From: Actinoplanes sp. TFC3
GTDB taxonomy: Bacteria; Actinomycetota; Actinomycetes; Mycobacteriales; Micromonosporaceae
Assembly: GCF_001553785.1 (NCBI RefSeq)
Contig: NZ_LOJP01000001.1
Coordinates: 5,104,238 to 5,145,550, forward strand
Length of the DNA: 41,313 bases
Reading direction: 5' to 3'
Below, in pieces: positions 21,926 to 30,088 of this stretch (the stretch's first letter is position 1; every line of letters begins with the position of its first letter). The notes beneath the pieces are model-generated. The model did no database searches and was not told where the DNA came from. It saw nothing but the letters and a program-made list of their open reading frames with translations. A program made the position numbers and the translations under genes.

Positions 21926-22756
21926 TCATACATCTGCGGCAACCACCCAGATCGTCAGGACCGCCAGGAAGTCACCGCGTGCACCGGCTGCCCTGATCTC
22001 AGCCAACCAGTCGGACCACAGGTCGTGCGGAGCCGCCCACGTGTGTGCCGGAACGGCCGGGTTGACCATGGGCAGCACCACCGCCGCCGAGCCGGGGTCC
22101 GGGAAATAGCAGGTCACCGGCGTGGCCGTGATAGTGGTCAGCCCATGGTCCACCAACCGGCGGCGCAGGGTCCGGCCGAGGTCGTGCTGATGCGGGGTAA
22201 GCCGGCCGCGAGCCTGTCTGAGCACCGCACCGGCGAGTGCGCTCTGCACACCATCGAAGGCAAGCGAGGCCCAGTCGGTGTCGAGCAGGCAGACCCGGCC
22301 ACCGCTTCGGGTGACCCGTACAAGTTCAGCAATGGCGCGGTCGGGATCGCGGACGTGTTGCAACACCCGTTCGCACCAGACGCCATCGACACTGTTGTCG
22401 TCCAGGTCGAGATCACAGACGTCGCCCGTGGCGTAGCGAACGTTTCCGCCCTGTTGTCGCTCGCGCGCGGCTGCCAAGGTCGCCTGGGAGCGGTCAAGGG
22501 CGATGACCTCGCCCTCCGTGCCGACCGCAGCAGCCAGCTCACGGGCCACGTCGCCCGTTCCGCATCCGGCGTCCAGCAGCCGCTGGCCCGGGGCAGGTCG
22601 CAGCAGCTCCCACGCGGTGTGCCGCACGCGCCGGATCTCCGGGTGACGCGTCATCGCGTCGAGCGTCGCCACCAGCATGGCAAGCGTGTCGGACGGCATC
22701 CGGTCGAGATCCGCGTACGGGGGACGATCCAGCTGTGCGGGTTCCATGGCGCCCAT
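21926..22756 (-). CDS. Class I SAM-dependent methyltransferase
   Basis: A 276-residue Rossmann-type methyltransferase. Motif I is RLLDAGCGTGDVARELAA; motif II is EVIALDRS; motif III is RYATGDVCDLDLDDNSVDGV; the post-motif is VLQHVRDPDRAIAELVRVTR, followed by SGGRVCLLDTDW. This is the Methyltransf_11 (UbiE-like) group, which methylates small molecules or lipids; no substrate is predictable. The ATG at 22754-22756 (MGAMEPAQ) is taken; a second ATG at 22747 is equally possible. The N-terminal PSDTLAMLVATLDAMTRHPE helix is a typical cap. Confidence 0.88.
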   Translation of the reverse strand: MGAMEPAQLDRPPYADLDRMPSDTLAMLVATLDAMTRHPEIRRVRHTAWELLRPAPGQRLLDAGCGTGDVARELAAAVGTEGEVIALDRSQATLAAARERQQGGNVRYATGDVCDLDLDDNSVDGVWCERVLQHVRDPDRAIAELVRVTRSGGRVCLLDTDWASLAFDGVQSALAGAVLRQARGRLTPHQHDLGRTLRRRLVDHGLTTITATPVTCYFPDPGSAAVVLPMVNPAVPAHTWAAPHDLWSDWLAEIRAAGARGDFLAVLTIWVVAADV

Positions 22757-22846
22757 AGTGACCTGGGAGGAAGGGCTTCACAGCCCGCCGTCAACCTTCC
22801 GACAGGGAAGTCTCACTTGACGTCCTGGCCGACCGATCGAGCAAGC

Positions 22847-24442
22847 GTGACCAGGCTTCGGCAGCCGCCGCGCGACAAGCGACGCAGCCCGACGCATGCC
22901 CGTCGGCGTACGCGTACCAGCATTCGCGTGTCGCTGTGGCGCGTCCCGCGAGGCACCGGAGCTCTGCAATCGTTGGTCGGCGCTGCCGGCCGGTTGTTTC
23001 CCGGCAACATCGGTAAGACCCGGTTGGCGGCCGCGACCGTCAGCAGCCTGACGCTGCTGGCGAACCTGCCGCAGATCGGCAATGCCGAGCGCACGCCCGC
23101 CTGGCTCCTGGCCTCGTTCATGGCGATCGTTTTCATGGTGACCGCACTTGTTCTCACCTCGCTGCTGCGCCGGGCGCCGTGGTGGGACTCCTTTACGCTG
23201 CCGCTTCTCATCGTCATAGGCGGATCCGGCCTGCGGGATCCGCTAACCACCGTGACGCTTGCGCTCGCAGTCACGCTGACTCTGTCGTTGTACGGCCCGA
23301 TGTGGCTGTGGGCAGCCCGGACCCTGGGGTCCTTCGTCGCGGTGCCGGCCGCCGTGGCGATCTCCCCGATGTCGCTGGGGCGACGCATGGCATGGGACTC
23401 CGCCGCAATGATCAACATGATTGCGCCGCTGACACTCATGGCGCTGATGATGCGGGGCATCTATCTGGCTCTGCGGCATCAGGAGAGCGTCAGCGCGCGT
23501 GATGCCGTACTGGCCCGGACCGGCAGCCGGATGATCAGCATGACCGATGTCGAGTCCGTGCGCCGCACCGGCATAGAGGCGGCTCGGGAGATCGTGAGGC
23601 TGACGCCGGGCGTCGCCTTCGTTGTGCTGCGGCGCGGACCGGCCGGTCTCTACGTGCACAATGCGGCCGGTCTTCCCGATGAGGTGCTGGGTGTTGCGGT
23701 GCCGGAAACAGTGGTTGCTGATCCGCAGTTGATCGCCGCTTTCACCGGTCGGTTCCGGCACTGGCGCATCGAGACGGTCTCTGATGACCTGCACTCACTG
23801 GTCGGCGGGATCAAGCCGGTCCAGCGGGACATTGCCGACGCGTTCTGGCTGATCAGTCACCAGGTGATCCTGGGCGAGACCGCGTGCCGCTCGCATGCCG
23901 AACTCGACTACCAGGCCAACCATGACGATCTGACGGGACTCCCCACCCGGGCGAAGTTCTTCAAGGAGCTGAGAGAGGCGCTACGCCTCGGACCGCCGGG
24001 CACCGTGGCGTTGCTGCAGATTGATCTTGACGATTTCAAGCAGGTGAACGACACCTACGGGCACGCCGGTGGCGACGACCTGCTGGTGGAGCTGGCCGGG
24101 CGCATCGGTCAAGCGGGGGGCGCCGGCGCGCTCGCGGCGCGGCTCGGTGGCGACGAGTTCGCGTTGCTGCTCACCGGTCTGACCCATTCCGGGGCGGCTC
24201 AACAGGTCGCCAGCGAGCGGTGCGCCGCATTGAGTGAACCCGTGACGCTCGGCAGTGCCGCGGTACGGGTCGGTGCCTCCATCGGCATCGCCCTGGCGGA
24301 TGTCGGGCTCACCCCCGACGAACTGACCCGGCGCGCCGATATCGCCATGTACGCGGCGAAGGTCCGCGGCAAGCATCAGGTGGAGCGGTTCGACCCGGCC
24401 CGGCACCAGGACCGCGGCGGCGATCGGCTACAACATGCCTGA
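22847..24442 (+). CDS. Membrane GGDEF protein (diguanylate cyclase)
   Basis: A 531-residue protein starting at GTG 22847; GTG 22928 is an alternative. The N-terminus is very basic (RDKRRSPTHARRRTRT). Five to six helices span about 58-210. A linker with GAF-like character follows (residues 215-345). The GGDEF domain (350-520) has FQIDLDDFKQVNDTYGH-type metal sites and intact GGDEF at 434-438. The RxxD inhibitory site is absent (GGAGALAARL precedes GGDEF), so product inhibition by that route is not expected. It ends without an EAL domain. It overlaps the next gene by 8 bp, and that gene is its paralogue. Confidence 0.87.
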   Translation: MTRLRQPPRDKRRSPTHARRRTRTSIRVSLWRVPRGTGALQSLVGAAGRLFPGNIGKTRLAAATVSSLTLLANLPQIGNAERTPAWLLASFMAIVFMVTALVLTSLLRRAPWWDSFTLPLLIVIGGSGLRDPLTTVTLALAVTLTLSLYGPMWLWAARTLGSFVAVPAAVAISPMSLGRRMAWDSAAMINMIAPLTLMALMMRGIYLALRHQESVSARDAVLARTGSRMISMTDVESVRRTGIEAAREIVRLTPGVAFVVLRRGPAGLYVHNAAGLPDEVLGVAVPETVVADPQLIAAFTGRFRHWRIETVSDDLHSLVGGIKPVQRDIADAFWLISHQVILGETACRSHAELDYQANHDDLTGLPTRAKFFKELREALRLGPPGTVALLQIDLDDFKQVNDTYGHAGGDDLLVELAGRIGQAGGAGALAARLGGDEFALLLTGLTHSGAAQQVASERCAALSEPVTLGSAAVRVGASIGIALADVGLTPDELTRRADIAMYAAKVRGKHQVERFDPARHQDRGGDRLQHA

Positions 24443-26765
24443 CCATCAGGAAATCCCCGGGGCTGCCGCCGACGCCCACAGTTTGGCGGGCGTCCGGGCG
24501 ACTGCTGTCGCTCAGACCGAGCTGTTTGTGACCGAACAGGCGAACGTGCGGCGATGGCAGCTTCTCATTCCGGCCACCACGCTGGGCCGGGTCCGGCTCG
24601 GCGCCATGGTGCTCGCGTGCATCAGCTTGACCACCCAGCTCGGCGAGTTGCAGCCCACCGGGTCGCACGTATGGGACGTGCTGGCGCGTTTGTCGCTCGC
24701 CGGTCTGGCCGTGGGCTTCCTGACCACCTACGTGCGGGGACGGACCTGGGTCGTCGACCCCATTGTGCTCCCGCTCTTTGTCGCAGTCGCCGGTTCCGCC
24801 CTCCGCGACCCCATCGCCACCATCGGTCTGACCATGATCCTGCTCCTGGTGCAGGCGCTCTACGGTTCGCTGCGCTCGTGGGCGGTCCGGTCGTTTTTCG
24901 GCATGTTGTCGCTTCCGGCAGCACTGATCGCCGCACCGACCCCGATCGGCGCGCTCATGGACCTGGGGCGGTCGGCTCAGCTGATCCCTCAGATCCTGCT
25001 GGTGACGGCGCTGACCCGAGCGATCTATGCGGCACTGGGCCGGCAGGAGCAGGCAGCCGCGCGGGAGGCGTTGCTCGCCCAAGCCGGAAACGAGATGCTA
25101 GCTGCCACCCAGGTCGCCACGGTCCACCGCATCGCCTTGGATGCCGGGCAACGTCTGGCGACGTTGAGTCCCGGGATTGCCCTGCTGGTTCTGACCGAGG
25201 ACGAGAGCGGATTGCGCGTTGAGGCCGCCGCCGGCGCAGGGGTTGAAGGTTTGCACGCTCAGGTTCTGCCGGCGGCGGTGCTGACCGATCCGGCCGAAGT
25301 GCTGTCCCGGATTGCGCCCCGGATCCTGAGCTGGAATGTCGAGCAGCTAGCTACGCGGAGCTATCGGCTGGTCGGTGGCGTCCGCCCCGTGCCCGAGCCG
25401 GTCATCAACGCCTTCCGCACCCTCGGCACGCAAGTACGCCTCGCGGAGGACAGCTTGCGTTCGCACGCCGAACTCGACAGGCAAGCCAACCATGACAGCC
25501 TCACCCACCTGCCGACGCGGGCCAAGTTCTTCCGGGAGCTGATCACCGCGGTCGACAACGGTGCTCCCAGCTCGGTCGCCATGCTCAACATCGATCTCGA
25601 CGATTTCAAGAAGGTTAACGACGGCTACGGGCATGCCGCCGGCGACGAGCTGCTGGTTCAGGTCGCGCGACGCATCGAAGAGGTGGGCGGCAACAACGGC
25701 ATCGCCGGCCGCATGGGCGGCGACGAGTTCGTGCTCCTGCTCACCGGCGTGGCGGACGCCGCGGGGACGGTCAAGATGGCCGAGACGCTGTGCGACCGGC
25801 TGGTGGAGCCGATGCGCTTGAGCGAAGCCACCGTACGAGTCGGCGCCAGTATCGGTGTCGCCATCAACGAGCTGGGCACCAAGGCGTCCGAACTGACCCG
25901 GCGCGCCGACATCGCCATGTACTCGGCCAAGGCGCGCGGCAAGAACCGGGTGTCACTGTTCACCGTCGAGGAACACGGCGAGGTCGCCCGGCACCGGCTA
26001 CTCGAAGACCAGCTCCCGTATGCCATCGAGCGCGACGAGATCGAGGTGTTCTACCAGCCGTACCTCGACTTGACCACAGGCAAGTGGGCGGGCGTCGAAG
26101 CTCTCGTGCAATGGGGGCACCCGAGCATGGGCCCGGTGAACTGCCGCGAGCTGCTTGCCCTGGCCGAGCGAACCGGCGAGCTGACGGCGGTAACCGCGTT
26201 CTTCCTGCGCAGGGTTGCTGCCGACATCGGCAATATTCCGGGGGGAAGCAAGCTCCAGCTCGGCATGAACTTGAGCGCTCATCAACTCTTCGATCCTCAA
26301 TTCGCCGAGGCCGTCCTGGGGACGCTCGCCGAATGCAAGCTTGCACCCTCGCGCCTGGCCTTGGAAATCGTCGAGTCCGAACAGATCGACGATGCGCGAG
26401 CCCGCGCCCAGCTGGATGTGCTGTCCGCCAGCGGGGTGCGGATTGCGCTCGACGATTTCGGTACGGGATACGTGTCGCTGGCGTCGCTGCGAGCGTTCCC
26501 GATCGACCAGCTCAAGATCAATGGCTCATTCCTCACCGGTGCCCCGGAGACACTGGACCTGATGCTGTCGGTTGGTGCCCTGCTCGGCACGGAGACCCTT
26601 GTGCAGGGCGTTACCACTGAGGAGGAGCTTGAGCGGTTACGCGACACGAAGGCGACCGCGGTGCAGGGGCCGCTGATCGCACCGATCATGCCGGCTGCTG
26701 AGCTTGCAGCCCTACTGGCCGAGGGCACGCCCGCGATCTACCGCAACGTTGTCCGCCATGGCTGA
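24435..26765 (+). CDS. Membrane GGDEF-EAL protein with degenerate EAL domain
   Basis: A 776-residue protein with the same membrane-linker-GGDEF layout as its neighbour. Its helices span about 45-200; GGDEF is intact at 428-432; the RxxD site is absent. The EAL domain (520-765) keeps EAL (555-557), Asn612, Glu644, Asp673-Asp674 and Lys694. However, the usual AEGVET segment reads VQGVTT (723-728), so both Glu residues are lost, and KIDxSF reads KINGSF. The first of those Glu residues is the proposed catalytic base in characterised EAL enzymes. Phosphodiesterase activity is therefore doubtful, and the domain may bind c-di-GMP as a sensor or act on the cyclase. The 8-bp overlap with the upstream gene implies joint translation. 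Confidence 0.9.
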   Translation: MPDHQEIPGAAADAHSLAGVRATAVAQTELFVTEQANVRRWQLLIPATTLGRVRLGAMVLACISLTTQLGELQPTGSHVWDVLARLSLAGLAVGFLTTYVRGRTWVVDPIVLPLFVAVAGSALRDPIATIGLTMILLLVQALYGSLRSWAVRSFFGMLSLPAALIAAPTPIGALMDLGRSAQLIPQILLVTALTRAIYAALGRQEQAAAREALLAQAGNEMLAATQVATVHRIALDAGQRLATLSPGIALLVLTEDESGLRVEAAAGAGVEGLHAQVLPAAVLTDPAEVLSRIAPRILSWNVEQLATRSYRLVGGVRPVPEPVINAFRTLGTQVRLAEDSLRSHAELDRQANHDSLTHLPTRAKFFRELITAVDNGAPSSVAMLNIDLDDFKKVNDGYGHAAGDELLVQVARRIEEVGGNNGIAGRMGGDEFVLLLTGVADAAGTVKMAETLCDRLVEPMRLSEATVRVGASIGVAINELGTKASELTRRADIAMYSAKARGKNRVSLFTVEEHGEVARHRLLEDQLPYAIERDEIEVFYQPYLDLTTGKWAGVEALVQWGHPSMGPVNCRELLALAERTGELTAVTAFFLRRVAADIGNIPGGSKLQLGMNLSAHQLFDPQFAEAVLGTLAECKLAPSRLALEIVESEQIDDARARAQLDVLSASGVRIALDDFGTGYVSLASLRAFPIDQLKINGSFLTGAPETLDLMLSVGALLGTETLVQGVTTEEELERLRDTKATAVQGPLIAPIMPAAELAALLAEGTPAIYRNVVRHG

Positions 26766-26858
26766 GTTCGCCCACCCGGGCAACGAATCAGGGGAAGACC
26801 CGGCGGGGGGCGAGCAGATCGGACGGCCTGCGTCATGGCTCCCGCGGGCGCCGGTTTG

Positions 26859-26864
26859 TAAGAT
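26859..26864 (+). promoter_or_regulatory. -10 box of a probable leaderless transcript
   Basis: TAAGAT, a close match to TANNNT, is followed by CCGGAAC (7 bases) and the ATG at 26872. No ribosome site is present. It separates the oxidoreductase gene from the GGDEF-EAL gene, whose stop lies 106 bp upstream. Confidence 0.5.
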
Positions 26865-26871
26865 CCGGAAC

Positions 26872-27891
26872 ATGACGGCAACAAAGATCGGTCTGGTGGG
26901 GTACGGGTCGGGCGGGCGAATCTTCCATGCACCGCTCATTGCGGCCGCTGCGGGCGTGGAGTTCGCCGGTGTGGTGACCCGGTCCGACGAGCGGCGGGCC
27001 GAGCTGGCCAGGACCTACCCCGACGTGCGGGCGTACGACTCGATCGCCGATCTTGCCGCCGCCGGCGTGGACGCCGTGACGATCTCCACTCCCGCTGCGA
27101 CCCATGCCTCGCTGGCCCGCGAAGCCATCGCGCTGGGTATCCCCGTCGTGGTCGACAAGCCGTTCGCCCTCGACGCCGAGGCGGTGAGGGAAGTTGCCAC
27201 GCTCGCGCAGCAGGCCGGTGTTCTGCTCAGCGTCTACCAGAACCGCCGGTACGACTCCGACCTGCTCACCTTGCAGCGGCTGATCGGCGAGGGCGCTCTT
27301 GGTGAGGTACGCCGGTTCGAGTCGCGCTTCGAAAGGTGGTCGCCCGACCGTCAGCCGCCCGCCGCCGGCGGTGGAACGTTGCTGGATTTCGGCGCACACC
27401 TCATCGACCAGGCGCACCTGCTGTTCGGACCGACCGCCCGGGTGTACGCCGAACTGCGCGCCGACGGTGAACTCGACAGCGATGTGTTCGTGGCGCTGCA
27501 CCACGTCAGCGGCGTCGAAAGCCACCTGTGGGGAAGCTGGCGACAGGCGGCGCCGGGCCCGCGCTTCCGGGTCAGCGGCACCACGGGGACGTACATCATC
27601 GATGGTCTTGACGGCCAGGAAGCAGCCCTCAAGGCCGGCCGCTCCCCCGCCACCCTCGGTGACCGCTGGGGCACCGAACCCGAACACACGTGGGGCCGTC
27701 TCTACCGAGGGGCAACAGGAGCGCCGGTCCGCAGCGAGCGCGGCCGCTGGGACCAGTTCTACCCGGCCTTCGCGGCAGCAGTGCGCGGCGAGAACCCGGT
27801 GCCCGTCGACCCGTGGGACGCCGTGCGCAACATGGACGTCCTGGACGCGGCCCGCATGAGCGCAACCACCGGGGAGACCGTGGACATCTGA
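26872..27891 (+). CDS. Gfo/Idh/MocA family oxidoreductase
   Basis: A 339-residue NAD(P)-dependent sugar or sugar-alcohol dehydrogenase. The Rossmann fold begins KIGLVGYGSGGRIFHAPLIA (G-x-G-x-x-G region), followed by VDAVTISTPAATHASLAREA and the family's catalytic EKP-like motif, here VVVDKPFAL with Lys at about residue 103. The C-terminal alpha/beta domain carries GGGTLLDFGAHLIDQAHLLF, in which D and H (GAHLID) are catalytic-site residues of the family. The DKP variant of EKP is common in this subgroup. Substrate unknown, perhaps inositol- or glucose-like. A terminator-like hairpin follows the stop, so it is probably monocistronic. Confidence 0.9.
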   Translation: MTATKIGLVGYGSGGRIFHAPLIAAAAGVEFAGVVTRSDERRAELARTYPDVRAYDSIADLAAAGVDAVTISTPAATHASLAREAIALGIPVVVDKPFALDAEAVREVATLAQQAGVLLSVYQNRRYDSDLLTLQRLIGEGALGEVRRFESRFERWSPDRQPPAAGGGTLLDFGAHLIDQAHLLFGPTARVYAELRADGELDSDVFVALHHVSGVESHLWGSWRQAAPGPRFRVSGTTGTYIIDGLDGQEAALKAGRSPATLGDRWGTEPEHTWGRLYRGATGAPVRSERGRWDQFYPAFAAAVRGENPVPVDPWDAVRNMDVLDAARMSATTGETVDI

Positions 27892-27903
27892 AGACTCGGC
27901 GCC

Positions 27904-27939
27904 CTCGTCCCGGCCGGCATTCACTCCGGCCGAGACGAA
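27904..27939 (+). terminator. Imperfect 14-bp hairpin after the oxidoreductase gene
   Basis: CTCGTCCCGGCCGG (27904-27917) pairs with CCGGCCGAGACGAA (27926-27939) at 12 of 14 positions across the loop CATTCACT. It lies 12 bp after the stop and has no U-tract. Confidence 0.55.
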
Positions 27940-28012
27940 CGCTTGTGCAGCCACGCACGACCGACCTGATCATCCGGACACCCTCACTCGCACAAGGGTT
28001 TTGCGCAGCTCC

Positions 28013-28058
28013 AGCCGCGCAAGGTCTCCGCGCTGCCTTAGCCGCGCAAGGTCTCCGC
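28013..28058. repeat. Tandem duplication, 19 identical bases with 27-bp period
   Basis: AGCCGCGCAAGGTCTCCGC occurs at 28013-28031 and again at 28040-28058. The second copy lies in the 3' end of the NmrA-like gene and encodes its AETLRG tail. The first copy sits just past the stop codon, so reading on past the stop would give a second AETLRG. The duplication probably arose by slippage of the gene's end. Confidence 0.75.
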
Positions 28059-28862
28059 CAAGGTCATTGCTGGGCGGCCGGTCAAGTTCGCTACCGCTTG
28101 GTCGACCACGTCCATCTGGCCGGCTGCGACTGCCGTGTAGGTGCTCACCCATGCGTCGACCTGCCACGATGGCGCGCCGTAGGAGGCTCGGGATTCGTAC
28201 GCCTCCTCGAGGCTTTCGTTGTGGAAGCGCACGTCGCGGCCGGTGGCGCGGGCGACCACCGCTGCCATCTCGGTGAAAGTCAAGGCCTCGGGGCCGGACA
28301 GATCATAGGTACGACCAGAGTGCGCGCCCGGCTCCCGGAGCACCGCCACCGCCGAGTCGGCAACATCGTCCTGCGACACCACAGCGGCTCGGCCGTCGCC
28401 GGCGGGACCGCGGATCACCCCGTCCTCGCCGACCAGCAGGGGCAGGAAGTCGGCGTACAAGTTGTCGCGCAGGAACGTGTACGGGATGCCGCTTGCCTTG
28501 ATGTACTCCTCCGTCGCCCAATGATCGCGGGCCAGCGTGAACACGGCGTCCGGCGCCGCGCTCACGAACGAGGTGTACACCAGGTGCTCGATCTGCGCGT
28601 CCACGGCCGCGTCGATGAACGTCTTGTGCTGAGCGACCCGTTCGGGCGTCTCGGCGCCGGACACCATCAGCACGGTTGCCGCTCCGGTGAGCGCTTTCCG
28701 CATCGCGTCCCTGTCGTAGTACGCAGCCACCGCAACCTCGGCACCTTCGATGGCTGGCGCCCGCGAAGCGTCACGAACCAGCAACCGTTGCGGCGCGCCC
28801 AGCCGACCAGCAACTCGGCCGCCCAAGCGACCACTCGCCCCGCTCACCACAGTCAAACCCAT
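28038..28862 (-). CDS. NmrA-like NAD(P)-binding protein (SDR family)
   Basis: A 274-residue atypical short-chain dehydrogenase. It begins MGLTVVSGASGRLGGRVAGR, the GxxGxxG NAD(P) motif of NmrA/QOR2-type proteins, and continues VLMVSGAETPERVAQHKTFI, IEHLVYTSFVSAAPDAVFTL, the substrate-side YTFLRDNLYADFLPLLVG, and FTEMAAVVARATGRDV. The canonical YxxxK pair is absent. Such proteins act as NADP(H) sensors or quinone reductases. The ATG at 28862 sets the nucleotide-binding motif 5 residues in; an upstream extension to 28916 has no signal. TATGCT lies 6 bases upstream of the ATG. Confidence 0.85.
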   Translation of the reverse strand: MGLTVVSGASGRLGGRVAGRLGAPQRLLVRDASRAPAIEGAEVAVAAYYDRDAMRKALTGAATVLMVSGAETPERVAQHKTFIDAAVDAQIEHLVYTSFVSAAPDAVFTLARDHWATEEYIKASGIPYTFLRDNLYADFLPLLVGEDGVIRGPAGDGRAAVVSQDDVADSAVAVLREPGAHSGRTYDLSGPEALTFTEMAAVVARATGRDVRFHNESLEEAYESRASYGAPSWQVDAWVSTYTAVAAGQMDVVDQAVANLTGRPAMTLAETLRG

Positions 28863-28868
28863 GATCAA

Positions 28869-28874
28869 AGCATA
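28869..28874 (-). promoter_or_regulatory. -10 box of a probable leaderless transcript
   Basis: On the minus strand TATGCT (TANNNT) is followed by TTGATC (6 bases) and the ATG of the NmrA-like gene. No ribosome site is present. Confidence 0.4.
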
Positions 28875-28980
28875 AAACCCAGACACAGCCACCCCGGAAA
28901 AGACCGCAAGCCACAACCATGACGGCAGGCAAAAGAGCGGCAGGCGAAACAGCCGCAGGCGAAACGGCCGATCGCAGCCG

Positions 28981-29051
28981 GGACGGCAAGCCCCAGCCGG
29001 ACGGCAAGCCCCAGCCGGACGGCAAGCCCCAGCCGGACGGCATGCCCCGCC
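28981..29051. repeat. 18-bp minisatellite, three perfect copies and a variant
   Basis: GGACGGCAAGCCCCAGCC occurs at 28981, 28999 and 29017 without change, and a fourth copy at 29035 differs slightly (GGACGGCATGCCCCGCC). A GCAGGCGAAAC motif repeats just upstream with 15-bp spacing (28941 onward). The 18-bp period keeps reading frames open on both strands (DGKPQP one way, WGLPSG the other), which makes false genes. It lies in the 227-bp gap between the NmrA-like start and the amidohydrolase stop. Confidence 0.9.
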
Positions 29052-29089
29052 GGAGACGGCAGGCCGCAGTCGAGAGATCCGACTGGCAG

Positions 29090-30088
29090 TCAGGCCTCTG
29101 GAGAGGGGTGGGCTTCCGGGCCGAGTACCCGCGCGGTGGCGATTGATTGGGCGAACATCTCGGGGTTCAAGTCCAGCCCTGACGGGATCCAGGTCAGTCC
29201 GGTCGTACCGTCATTTTCGGTCATGGCGGTGAGGATGTCGGATGGTTGCATCCCTGCTTCTCCGAGTGCGCGCACTTCACGGGCGTTGACTGCCACCGGC
29301 AGGGGGCCATTGCCCAGGTCCGTGCCGTAACGAACCTTTCCGCCGTACGACCAAAAGCGGCGCAAGTTGCCGATAGCGATAGTGCGCGCCGCCGTTGGGG
29401 TGCCCCAGCCGTGAATGTCCAGCGTGCTGATCCACGTCATTCGGTCGGCGCACGCCCGCACCAGGCCGTCGTCCACGTTTTCGGTCCACGGGGTATGCGC
29501 AAGCAGGTCAGCACCGCTGTCATAAGCTGCCGCGACGGTTCCGGGGCCCTCGGCATGAACCACTACCGGCAGTTCGCGCGCGTGTGCGGCATCGACTACG
29601 GCGGCCAACGTATGGGGCGGCAGCATCGGTCCGTCGGCGTGCGCGGTCACCTTGATGAAAGACGCGCCGAAAGCGTGCGCTTCTTCGACTGCTGCACTCG
29701 CATCGAGCGGGGAATGGATTTCGCGGCAGCTTCCGGGTGGCACCCAGGAACGGTCGCTCGGGTAGCCGCCCGGTGCGATCATAAACGGTCCGGCGTACCG
29801 GACGGCCATGGTGTTCTTCCGGGCTTGACCGGCCAGATGGTTGGGCGGTCCGCCCAGGTCCCAGACAGCGGCGATGCCACCGGCACGCAGCATGGGGAGG
29901 TCGATCAGCGCGGTATGCACGTGGGCGTCCGTGAGACCGGGGAGAACCGATCCTGGAAGACGCACGACGTCAGCGCTGGAGGAAGTCGACTGAGATTGCA
30001 CAACAGCGACAGGGGCAGCGGCCTGCATTGCAAGCCCGCTCGCCAGTCGCCCGTCAACCCACACCGTTTCGGGCAGGTACCACGTCAC
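29090..30088 (-). CDS. Metal-dependent amidohydrolase, coupled to kynureninase
   Basis: A 332-residue amidohydrolase-superfamily enzyme starting at the GTG that overlaps the kynureninase stop by 4 bp (GTGA). Metal and catalytic residues in order: LTDAHVH (HxH), FIKVTAHADG (candidate carboxylated Lys), LPVVVHAEG (His), LLAHTPW (His), and RYGTDLGN (catalytic Asp). That is the complete binuclear-site set of imidazolonepropionase/dipeptidase-like members. It should hydrolyse a cyclic amide, N-acyl or related bond. Coupling to kynU suggests a tryptophan-catabolite substrate, but it is unrelated to the usual kynurenine formamidase families, and no pathway role is proven. It ends in the minisatellite region. 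Confidence 0.85.
   Translation of the reverse strand: MTWYLPETVWVDGRLASGLAMQAAAPVAVVQSQSTSSSADVVRLPGSVLPGLTDAHVHTALIDLPMLRAGGIAAVWDLGGPPNHLAGQARKNTMAVRYAGPFMIAPGGYPSDRSWVPPGSCREIHSPLDASAAVEEAHAFGASFIKVTAHADGPMLPPHTLAAVVDAAHARELPVVVHAEGPGTVAAAYDSGADLLAHTPWTENVDDGLVRACADRMTWISTLDIHGWGTPTAARTIAIGNLRRFWSYGGKVRYGTDLGNGPLPVAVNAREVRALGEAGMQPSDILTAMTENDGTTGLTWIPSGLDLNPEMFAQSIATARVLGPEAHPSPEA

Noticed and set aside
21911..22846. Upstream extension of the first tandem GGDEF frame
   Set aside because: It is antisense to the methyltransferase gene and lacks membrane helices; the GTG at 22847 gives the domain order of the paralogue.
28919..29146. 75-residue frame with DGKPQP repeats
   Set aside because: It is produced by the 18-bp minisatellite, which stays open in several frames. 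There is no ribosome site, and both strands give equally open repeats.
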